Below, piece by piece: positions 32,634 to 42,835 of a stretch of 64,000 bases of DNA. The notes beneath the pieces are model-generated. The model was given only the letters and a program-made list of their open reading frames with translations. It was not told the origin of the DNA and did not search any database. The translations under genes were made by a program, and so were the position numbers. Source of the stretch: Primula veris (Eukaryota > Streptophyta > Magnoliopsida > Ericales > Primulaceae); assembly GCA_963682055.1 (NCBI GenBank), contig OY821741.1, positions 9,059,501 to 9,123,500 on the forward strand. The letters run 5' to 3'. Each line of letters starts with the position of its first letter. Position 1 is the stretch's first letter.

Positions 32634-35408
32634 TCTAAAATATTCAACTCTACCACATGATTACCGCATTTTTAGCATGGTATTGTTTCTAATTAAGTGC
32701 AAATCACTCTCCTTAAACTATAATGATTATCACCTCTTGAAAATAACTAATTAAGTGCATAAACAATTCTACTTACGCTGTGACAGCAGCATCGACAACA
32801 TCAGGATGTGAAACCAGCAAAGACTCTATCTCGGCCGGAGCAATCTAAATATTAAATAAATTTAATCGTAAAACTCAATCACTACAAGAAAAAGTTCATT
32901 TAGCAACATAAGTGGAAAAAAATTATAATGCTAAATGAACTTTTTCTTGTAGTGAATTAACTTTGCATGCACATGAAAAAAAAAAAAAAATACTTTCGAA
33001 AAGTAAGAATTTTTAAGGTATATATAGGAGTAATAAAATAGTAGCCCTATAAACCTGAAAGCCCTTGTATTTTATCATTTCCTTCAAACGATCACTTATA
33101 TATAAAAAGCCTTGTTCGTCAAAATACCCAATATCCCCTGTATGCAGCCAATCATCTCGATCAATTGTTTGCATTGTTGCCTCCGGATTCTTTAAATACC
33201 CTATTTAATACACACAAAAATAGAAATCTAAGGTACTTAAAACAAATTTGTTAAACGAAAAAGTAGATTATTATTATCTTATGCATACCTTTCATTGTGC
33301 CAGTTCCTCTAAATAAAATTTCACCGCTTAAACCTGGTGGCAAAGAAGAACCGGTTTCGATATCTACAATTCTAGCTTCTGTGTTTGGAGCTAAAAGTCC
33401 TGCAGAAGTATAGTTGTGAATCTCTTTCGTATTGAAGCCTCGAGTTCCAACAGCTGTTGACTCGGTCATGCCATAACCCTACACAAAATAAGCAAACATG
33501 TAAAAGAGTAAACAAAAAAAACGACAAAATTGTTTATGTTAATATATAATCTTGGTGAAGTCGCGCAAGAATGGCATTAGGCAATAACAATAACATTGCA
33601 TGAAAAATGTTCTGAAATCAGAAAAACCGGCTTAGGGTTTGTTTGAGACTTTGATAATGTTCCTGATTTGAAGTATATGTTTTCATATTTACTGTTTAAA
33701 CCTCGATTATAAATACAAAAAAAAAAAACAAATCTAGTGCAATCATGCGACTTCAAGTTAATACCAAACAAAAAAAGTGGCACTGAGTTTCCGAATAAAT
33801 GTCCATATTTGTAACAAATTCTATGATATGAGGACATGGATAGTTTCTCCTAAAAAAAAGTCGTGACAAGTTGGTGTACCAAACAGTAAAAAAGAAAAAC
33901 CAAATAACCTGAATAAAATCAATATGAGGAAGAAACCGGATCAAATCCTCGATACTCTTCTTAGTCAACGGAGCGGCCCCACATGACACTTGTTTCATGC
34001 TCTTAAATTTCTCTATCCCGACCCTCTTCGCTCTCTCAGTCAAAGCCATAACCAATGGAGGAACCGCGGGAAAATGAGTCACTTTATATGTACCTATTGC
34101 TCTCACCATCTCATCCGCATCGAATTTTCTCATTACAACAATAGCACTACCCATCGACAAGAACCCGACCACAAAAAGCACAAGCCCGTAAATATGAAAC
34201 ATAGGCAAAATTGCCAAATAAACATTGTCCAACCCCACTTCGTTGTACTGTGAAGCCTCAAAACGGATAAAAAGCTCGATGACGGATATGAAATTTTTGT
34301 GGCTCAAAACAACACCTGTTAGATAATAACAATGATAAAATGATTTTTACATAAGTAATAAAATTAATCATGTGTGTGATAAAAAAAAACATGAGGAATT
34401 TCATTAAATACAAGAAGGGACACTTATTAAGCAAAACCTCAATCTTTTCACTGGCATCAAATATTTTCAAATTATTTTTCAAAGTCGAATATTATACTTG
34501 ACATTGATTAAATTTTAGCTAAATAGTGTATTTTAAGTAAACATAGATATTTATTTGACAGTAAATAAACCGAATGAAAGAAATATTTAGAATTCATTTT
34601 CTTACTAAATAAGTAATCCAAATTATACCTTAAGCTAATTTCCTCAAAGAGGATTACTACCAGTATGAGAATCAATATAAATTTCTCCATATTATGCAAT
34701 CACTCTAATTAAATATAATCAAAAATATAATCAAAACCAATCAATAACAAATCAAAATATAATATACGAAAAATCACTAATTAAACCTTTCCCAGCACCA
34801 GTTGTGCCCGATGAGTACAAAATCGCTGCGGTATCTTCTTGTCTAATCTGGACTTTAGGAGCTACTTTCGGATCACTCGAAAACAACTTAGTAAAATCTG
34901 AAAAGACATTTTGGGTGTCATCAAAATCCAAACTTTCGGGTACCCTGATCGTTTTCACTCCCAAGTCATTGAAAAAATGCGACTTGCTCATGGTTGCAAA
35001 GGCAACTTTCGCTCCACAATCTAGCGTTTGTTTCTTTATTTCCGAAAAAGTGCTCAAAGGGTTCATAGGAGAAACAACTCCTCCCAAGGACATAACACCT
35101 AAGGCAATAATGGGAAAATAAACTGAGTTTGGTAAAATAACAAGTGCCACGTCGCCTTGTGACAAGCCCATTTGGTGTAGGGCCGAGGCTACGGACTTGA
35201 CACGTGGCAAGAGCTCTGAGTAAGTGATAGAGTGGCCTGTAAGTGAGTCTATTAGGGCTAAAGTGCCATTGTGAGGCTTTGAGAACATGAACGAAACAAT
35301 GTCGGTGAAAGGGTCTTCAGGAAGTTGTATTTTCGCGTGTTTGGACGTGTATATTCCAGTTTCGGGTGAGTACCATGCTGGGTGATGGGGTTCAGGAGTA
35401 GTTTCCAT
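30960..35408 (-). CDS. 4CLL9: 4-coumarate:CoA ligase-like 9 (peroxisomal acyl-CoA synthetase), 548 aa
   Basis: An intact seven-exon gene of the ANL superfamily. Exons: 34787-35408, 33909-34315, 33289-33478, 33055-33200, 32777-32844, 31770-31872 and 30960-31070, together 1647 nt. All introns are GT-AG and in phase. The enzyme activates a carboxylic acid through an acyl-AMP and transfers it to CoA. Motifs: the P-loop [10 protein letters not shown] at 199-208, GYGMTEST starting at residue 344, [13 protein letters not shown], the hinge [13 protein letters not shown], and the catalytic-lysine region [13 protein letters not shown] near the C-terminus. It ends in SRL, a PTS1 peroxisomal signal. The N-terminal phrase [14 protein letters not shown] and the body are closest to Arabidopsis At5g63380 (4CLL9), a clade able to use fatty acids and jasmonate precursors, so I infer beta-oxidation-linked acyl activation and not lignin synthesis. 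A CACTA MITE sits in intron 4 and a (TA)n tract in intron 5. TATA-like sequence lies about 50 bp upstream. Confidence 0.95.
32583..32630. repeat. (TA)24 microsatellite in 4CLL9 intron 5
   Basis: An uninterrupted ta/at dinucleotide run of about 48 bp. Confidence 0.98.
32880..32954. mobile_element. 75-bp CACTA foldback MITE in 4CLL9 intron 4
   Basis: cactacaagaaaaagttcat is the exact reverse complement of the right end, with arms extending through tttagca and only a short AT loop. The flanks AAT (32877-32879) and AAT (32955-32957) are a 3-bp target duplication, as CACTA elements make. The termini match the CACTA end at 14558. Confidence 0.9.
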
Positions 35409-35449
35409 TGAATATGTATGTTTCTATGTGTGTATATATGTGTATGAAT

Positions 35450-35470
35450 AATTGAATATATATATAGGCA
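35450..35470 (-). promoter_or_regulatory. TATA-box region of 4CLL9
   Basis: On the minus strand the sequence reads gcctatatatatattc about 50 bp before the ATG at 35408, preceded by a CT-rich stretch (ccctctctttctctg). It is compatible with a core promoter and short leader, but (TA)n runs are common here. Confidence 0.4.
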
Positions 35471-35819
35471 GAGAAAGAGAGGGTGGTGAGGGTTTTGACT
35501 ATGGAGTTGAAATTTGAAAGTGCATTTAGTAGTGTATACGAGTTGCTATATATATATATATATACTACATATATGTTATATTGTAATATTCTATTCCGTT
35601 ACCTTAATTACTAGACCATGATATCGGGAGACGACAATCTACCAACCACCATAAGTGTTTGTAACATTCACTATTGGTCCAAAGGTTTCCATGAATCTTA
35701 ATCTGCATTGAAAATTTCCACCCTTACACATTTATAGAACAGATAAAATATAGCTTTTTCGAGTTGACAAATATTGTAATGAACTGCAATATAACCTCAT
35801 CAAGCCATTGTAAGCAATT

Positions 35820-35949
35820 TTATTACTAGTCGATACTATGAGTAGAAACGGTATAACGTATTCAAGCAATGTAAACCACCAATTTTATTGCTAGTCGATA
35901 CTATAAGTAGAAACGGTATACTGTATTCAAGCAATTCAACCAGTCTAGA
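35820..35949 (+). repeat. 65-bp tandem duplication
   Basis: Two copies about 65 bp apart share ctagtcgatactat, agtagaaacggtata and gtattcaagcaat. No function is suggested. Confidence 0.8.
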
Positions 35950-35971
35950 ATATTGACGGAGTGGTTGTAAC

Positions 35972-36146
35972 CAGTGTTCTAAAAAGCACGTCTATGTGTA
36001 AATTAGGCGGTGCGTAGGTAGTAGGCGCAGCCGGGAAACGTAAGAGATTAGACGGATTGAGCGAAAATCAGACGACGCCTAAGCGGTGATTAGGCGCTAG
36101 GCGGCGAATTTCGCCTCAAATCCGTCTTCCGCCTTTTAGAACATTG
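35972..36146. mobile_element. 175-bp hAT MITE
   Basis: The ends are cagtgttctaaaa (left) and, reverse-complemented, caatgttctaaaa (right). The 8-bp flanks gttgtaac and gttgtaca are alike at the first six positions. The interior has ggcg / cgcc words, such as gattaggcgctaggcggcg. The termini resemble those of the 489-bp element at 27364. Confidence 0.7.
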
Positions 36147-39100
36147 GTTGTACATAAAGCAATGTAAACCGGATTAAATTGTTTTATAAACAATATAAAA
36201 AAATATATTAATTGGAAACGATCAAATCTGTCACTAAATGACCAAATTAATTTGTTAGTAAAACAAAAATCTTGTCACCATGTCCCCGATTAGAACGTTA
36301 TGAAGCAAATTCTGTCTCCGTGAATCCGATCTGAACAGTCATATTGGTTAGGGTTGGTTTAGGTTTTGAATTCTAATGATTTGATTTTAGATTCAAAAAT
36401 TATAAATCCGTCTTAATGGTTTGATTTAGATTTCAATTTTGTTAATTTGAACTAGACCAATCCGATCCAAACCATTAAATTCAATCCAAACTATTAAACT
36501 CAATCCGTTATACTCATTAAAACTCAGTATTATTATTTACCCTACTTATAAAAGAAATACTAAAACTCTTTTCGTATATATAAATAATAATAAATGAGCA
36601 TATATATACTGTTTAATCTAATGAACAATAATAATTGTGTGACAGATTTCAAATGTATTAATTTTTATATTCTCTCACTACTATTTATATGATTCATATT
36701 TCTTTAATTCTAACCGAATTAATACGTTATTATGCATTGTTTGTATAGTTGAGAAAAGTATATGAAATATGTTTGTACTTATTAGTGTTAGTTATATAAA
36801 TAGGTTAGTTAAACGAATGACAAAAATTATTAAAAAGCGAATCCGATCCGAATTCGCACCGAATTATTTAATCCATAAAACCAACCCAAACCGATCCAAT
36901 CCGTTAGGTTTGGATCAAAATTTTCACAATCCGTTATTAATGGTTTAGCCTAGCATTAATGATAATCCGTTAAAATCCGAAACGCCCCTCTTTTAGAACA
37001 TTTTACCTAAACACAACTGGAGGCGAGAAAGAGGTTGGTTATTAGTAAAGTCAAATGGCCAAAGAAGCATGAAGAGTGGCGCCAACTGATTTTGTTTTTA
37101 ATGGTTTTTTTTTTCCATTTCAAGTTTCCCAAAACTTTGGTACCTTGAGTGGACTCATTAAATCTATTGTACCCAAAAAATTATAATCGGATCTATAACT
37201 TTGTTACTATGAAGAGTGGTTACTTTTATTTTTAAGTTAGAGGTAACATTTCATACGGTACAATTGAAATGGTACAATGCGTTAACAAAGCATCGAAAAT
37301 GAAACTAACCCGTCTCCGATTTAATAATAACTGAAAATAAATCTAACAATCAAAGTTAACTATGCTAATATAATCATGTCTTGTCTCAATAAGATTCATA
37401 CATCTAATCACAAGACGAGCACTTGAAGCTCATACAATAATATCGGAACAATGCTCAAAACATACAATTAAGCAAAACATAAATCATATAAAAGTTTTTT
37501 CACAAAACATACAAACATACAATTACACATAGTTATTAGAGTTGTATGTTTTGGTAATAAATTAAAGTTTTGTTTTATACTTTTTTATAATTAGACTTGA
37601 AAAGTTGCACGTTTTTATTATTTTTCCTACAATATCATACATCATTTGTGGTGTTATTTTGTAAGAAACTCATCTTTTATCATCTCCGTGCACCTTCATA
37701 CTATCGAGCCACTGCATCATTTAAAATTAGAATAACCGGACAATTTTTTTTTTAATTAATGGTAGGAGAAACCCATTTTTTTTATATTAATTATTGAAAA
37801 AAAAAATAAGGGAAAAACTTCACAAAGGCAAAATAAAAAAGAGTTAAGTCGTAGAAAGGTAAATCATAGTAACTTCAAAGAATAAATGAAACTTTTGAAC
37901 CGACGAAATTAAAAATCCTCTTCTTCGCCGTAACTTTTCTCAATCTTGGAGGACCAATTGTGAAATAATTGTCTAGATCACGATCGTCCATCGTTTTTTT
38001 CGATCCACTACTTTCCAAATTTAACCAAATATAGAGAGAGACCATTTATCTCTGAACTTTCGCACTTCACAGCGTCTCCGCTCATCTAACGCAAATATAA
38101 GGTAAACTCATCTCTTTTAATTCAACAATTCCCTCAATTAATTATTAAAACTACGTGTTGAATATTAAATTAGTACGTCGTTGTTTTGTGCCGATCGTCG
38201 TCAACACTTCCAATAAATTGATTGATTTGTATTTTGATTGGTCTCACGTATCTAAATTTTTTTTTTAAAAAAAAGGTTTATGACTGACTACGCAATTTAT
38301 AGGAAATTAGGTACCAAATTAAAAAAAAAAAAGAATGAACTCAACCCGTTACAATAGGTTGGGTTTGGTTGGGTTAAAATTTGAAACGGGTTGAGTTAGG
38401 TCGGGAATTAAATTTCTCCAATCTGCAGCTATCTGCATCTATCCGCACTGTATTTTTTATTACGGATTTCGATTGGGGTTGAAAGGTCATGCTAATTGCT
38501 AAGCCAGTTTAGATCAAAATGGGTAAATGAAATTATTTTATCAAACTTAAAAAACCCGCAACAAAACACAAGTTACAAGCCAAATATTTCAATACACAAA
38601 TTGAAATTCAATTTGAAAAGGGGGCGAGTTATTGTTTAAGTACATACTTCCGGACATAATTATCAAAAACCCCAATTTTATTGTTTTTGTTTAAGATTTG
38701 TTGCATACCAACTTAGCATCATCATTGAACATCTTCTAAACAAAAGAATTAACCATGATTTTTTTTATAATTAAGTCTTAAAATGTGTACTAAACTATTT
38801 TTTTCTTCTCTAAAGGAAACTTAAATTAAAAGTAGTACCAAACCATTAGACCATCATTTCCTTGGATTAAGTCCCTTTTATATTTTGAACCAAAAAATGT
38901 TGTTATATATATATTGGCCGCAAACTCAACTCATTCACCGGTTAATATTTTATTCAGGATAAAGGGATTGAGCAAAAAATAAAAGAGGAATATATTTGTA
39001 TTTATATTATATATAATCATCTCATTTGGTTATCTTTTGCCATGTATTCTTCTTAAATGTATAAAGTTTGTTACATGTCCAAGTTGGGGTGGATATATGC

Positions 39101-41351
39101 ACACATTAAAAAAAAACATCAAAATAGACATTTTTATACAAAAATGTTATAAATTAAAATTTGATTAATGCAAATTTCCACGGTTTCACAACGGTAACAT
39201 AAATATGCATCGTGTTTTTTTTGTTCAAGATGTATAATTGCATGTTTTGGAAATTAAGATTAAATTTAAAAATTCAATACATGTCATTATACATCTCGAG
39301 AAAAAAAAACAATACGCACATTTGTATTTCCGTTGAATATTGATTTGGAACGTTCCAGCTGACGTACTATTTGATGTGTATATATCATTCGATTGTTATA
39401 TTATTCTATGTAGACGTTGCTATACTTATCAACTTTCTCGTTAGTAATGTTCTTCAATTTAAATCATATGAGCACTGTTATTTGATCATTCATAAATATA
39501 TAAATGCAAATGGTTTTAATGTATATAGTCATAATATTTGATATCTGGATACTGTATATAAAAACGAAAAGAAGATGGTCTTTAGGTTTTTATTTTTAAA
39601 GGAACAAATAATTACTGTATAAATTTAGAACGTGAATAGAGTAACTTCTTTCTAAAATTTTCTAGTCACTAGGCCTTGTTTGGTTGCATCTTTGAAGCAA
39701 ATAAGCTGGGCTATTTTCAGTTGAGGGCAGTGCCGATATTCTATATAATTATTTTTTTCGTAATATGGGAGGCGAATGCTAATTGTTACAGATTTTGATC
39801 AAAATATACAGGAAATTTTTAATTTTTTATTAATTTTCTCAAACCCTTATTGTTTCCACGTAGTTCATTTACTGATTGAGATAAAAATTTTGATTCAACG
39901 AGCTTGAAGCTTCTAGCTTTTTAGCAAAAGCCAGAAAATCTCAACTTTTATGTTTGGCAAAAATATCCCATCCAAGTATTAAACGGTTGAAGCTTAATAT
40001 TCAATTGTAAGGCTTGTTTGGTTGCATCTTTAAGAAAATAAGCTTGGTTATTTCGGTTGAGAGAAAAGCTTTTGTTTAACGAGCTTAAAGCTTCTAGCTT
40101 TCCTAGCAAAATCCAGAAAAAGCTCAACTTTTATGTGGGCTATAAATCCAATGCAAGTATTAAGCATAAAAGGAAAGTGATGAACACAGCTTATTTACTG
40201 TTTTCAGTTATTTGTCACTTTCTTTAGTTACTAGGCTATTTAGCGCTTGTTTGATTTGCAGATTTTAAGCGAAATAGCTAATAATATTATAGTTTCACAA
40301 GAAAGGATAAGTTCACCCCAACTTCATGACAAAAGAACATACATTGAGATGATAGACTTTTAATCAACAGGATCTAGATGGAGATGAAACACTTAAGAAC
40401 TTAATACATGATGAGGTATAAGAATTAATAATGCTTATTTATAATACATGGTACACAGGAAAAAAAAAAGTCGATAAGAAGCAAATAATCAATATATACG
40501 ACGTGCGTTTTGCAAATAATATTATGTCTAGGATTCTGTATAAATGACCTTATGCACAATCTGATATTTGCAATTGATGATGTCTGTTCTTGAAATATGC
40601 TTCACTTTATTTAATCGTTACTATTGTATAACTACATTGGAAGTTTTCAGATTTGAAAAAAAAAAAGAAACTTGCAGCAGTAACTTTTTCCCAAAATTAG
40701 TATTGATTCACTTATTGCACATGTTATACAATTATACTGGTCTCTTCCAATATGAAGTAATCAAACCATTGGCTGCGACAATGTGTGGTTCCAATTTGGA
40801 TTGGAAACGTGATTTTGAAACTTTAAAAGAAATTAAAGTTTTGTTTTTTAGCCAGCTCAGGAAGAATTTTCAATAGAAAGCTTAAATATTTTAAGTCTTA
40901 CCATCTTATGTCCATGCCAACTTATATGTTACAAACTGCTTTTAGAGTCATTATATGTTACGGCTTTTGGTACCATTAGGGAGTACTCTAACCCCGATAT
41001 CATGCTTACTACACACTTACTGTTGCAAATAACTACTTGTAAAAATGCATATTACTGCTCTATTCTTTCATATGTGGGTCGAATAGCGAATACAAGATAG
41101 AATATATATGCTAATAATTTGTTGATAAATCAGATAACTTTAGACAAGAATGTTTGGCAGTGCTCAATTTATGCATATCTGGCAATTTCAGTTTTTCTTT
41201 AAATTGTTACTTGGTTTTGAGTCTATACAATTTGAACATTGCCAGAACCAGACCTAAAACGAGACACATTTAGAGCTCTGCATATTTACAATTATGTGAG
41301 TTTTTACATGAATTTTTTACAAAGCATATATCAGGTTTTTCAGCAGCACTT
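36147..41351. other. 5-kb AT-rich intergenic region with repeat debris
   Basis: No gene supported. About 36330-36990 is rich in ccgatcc / gatttgattt words and ends near cgaaacgcccctc, which suggests another non-autonomous hAT-like element without clear ends. About 38340-38480 has gttgggtttggttgggtt and its near complements. At 39670-40270 there are three copies of the ccttgtttggttgcatcttt family seen also in the OSCA1 introns. An ORF at 40568-40876 has no recognisable content. Confidence 0.45.
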
Positions 41352-42008
41352 ATGGGTGGTGGAAATAAGAAGGCTTCAACTTCTTCAGATAAAGTCATGG
41401 AAAAGCTAGAGTTTGTCCTACTGTACCGTATGGATCTTTGCAAAAGTGTTTCTGATAAGCTCAAAGGGACGATAATCAACTATACTTCAAATTTTTTGGA
41501 GTTGAGTTCAAAGTGTTCTTTATTATTTTCCTTAGTAAATCACATCGCTGATAATAGCTTTACTAATCTGAAGCAATATGTTGATGTTCAAATGTCTAAA
41601 ATTGCTGACTGGACTGAGAAGGTGGGTTTTTTATGTGAATACATAAAAGAACGTCAGAAAATGCTATGTGATCGTGCTAGTTCTTGCAGACGCAATTCTA
41701 CTTGGAACCGTAGTTCCAATAATGACTTTTTTGAGCTATTTACATATGTAGAGAGCTTTATTGAATACTCCGACCAAATGGAGAAGCTAATGGATGAGAA
41801 TGAAAAGCATTGTAATGAGTTGTTACCTCAGATTATGCAAATGATTTCAGATATTTCTGTACAATTATCGGCAGAGGATCAAGATGACGAAAGTGGCGAT
41901 GATGATGATAATGGTTACGAAAGTGATGATTATGATGATGAAATGGAAGGTGACGGTGATAAAGACAGCGAGGGTGATGATGAGGATGAAATAGATGGAG
42001 ATGATTAG
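41352..42008 (+). CDS. Hypothetical protein with acidic tail, 218 aa
   Basis: A 218-residue open frame not recognised as any family. Residues 1-10 are basic (MGGGNKKAS). Residues 15-175 are mostly helical-looking, with Leu/Ile heptad-like spacing and six Cys. From about 175 to the end the sequence is nearly all Asp/Glu with Gly and Tyr (for example DDESGDDDDNGYESDD). Such acidic tails are common in nuclear and histone-binding proteins, but that is only an analogy. The coding look is supported by length in an AT-rich region and by normal codon use up to the tail. The ATG at 41352 follows two potential acceptor AGs, so it could be the last exon of a longer gene. No upstream exon could be joined. 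Confidence 0.5.
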   Translation: MGGGNKKASTSSDKVMEKLEFVLLYRMDLCKSVSDKLKGTIINYTSNFLELSSKCSLLFSLVNHIADNSFTNLKQYVDVQMSKIADWTEKVGFLCEYIKERQKMLCDRASSCRRNSTWNRSSNNDFFELFTYVESFIEYSDQMEKLMDENEKHCNELLPQIMQMISDISVQLSAEDQDDESGDDDDNGYESDDYDDEMEGDGDKDSEGDDEDEIDGDD

Positions 42009-42835
42009 AATGTTGATGTCATCAAACGCTAATTCTAGTTACATTCAGTTTTATGTTCGTCTTTTATTTGTTGTGTCGTCTGGATGTTTTGAACAATGTT
42101 CAACTTTTTTTTTAATATAAATTATACAATGTTTAAAAAAGTTTGTGGCGCAGCTTGTTGCTCGTTTGCCTTCTATTTTCGCGTAATCGTTTCATTGTTT
42201 TAATAAAAGCTTGTGGACAATGTTCACAACTTAATTTGCTTAATTTGTTATGTTTATGGTTGTTGGCTTTTCTTGTTTATAGCTTGTTTTGAATGTGTGT
42301 ATAACTATGGGTTTCAGGGTTTATAATATGGATAATGATATGTTCACAACTGCCAATATTGTCCATATCAATGAATTGACATAAAATTAGCCGTGAGTAT
42401 GTTGACGGATATGTCTTTTTACACTTTACAGTTGAAGTGAATTGTAATCCTGTTGCAAAATTGTGGATAAATGCAATGGCTAAGATTAAGGATTCAGTAG
42501 TCAATTTTTCAGCCTAACAAAGAAAACCAAGTAATCAGAATTCAGTAATTCACCACCAGCAGAAACTGAAACCCATATAATTGGATAAAGTTGCAAAGCA
42601 TCTAAATAACTTAAAAATCAAGAAAATGAATTCTTTTATACAAAATTAACATCTATTACTTTTAGGGTAACTTGTTAATAGTTTGCAAAAAGAAACACTA
42701 AATCACACTGAACTTTCCAGTACTCACAAATTAAGGCTCTGTCATGCACTTGATCAATTAGTAAATACATCAACTCGGTCACTCTATACATGGAAAAAAA
42801 AAATTAACCCGAACCTAATAAGCCAACTCTAACGA
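42009..42835. other. Convergent 3' regions, no gene seen
   Basis: Lies between the orphan ORF (plus) and the OSCA1 stop (minus), and probably holds both 3' UTRs. aataaaagc at about 42201 is a possible poly(A) signal for the plus-strand ORF. Nothing else stands out. Confidence 0.4.

Noticed and set aside
40568..40876. 102-codon ORF
   Set aside because: Composition and content do not suggest a protein, and it could not be joined to the ORF at 41352.
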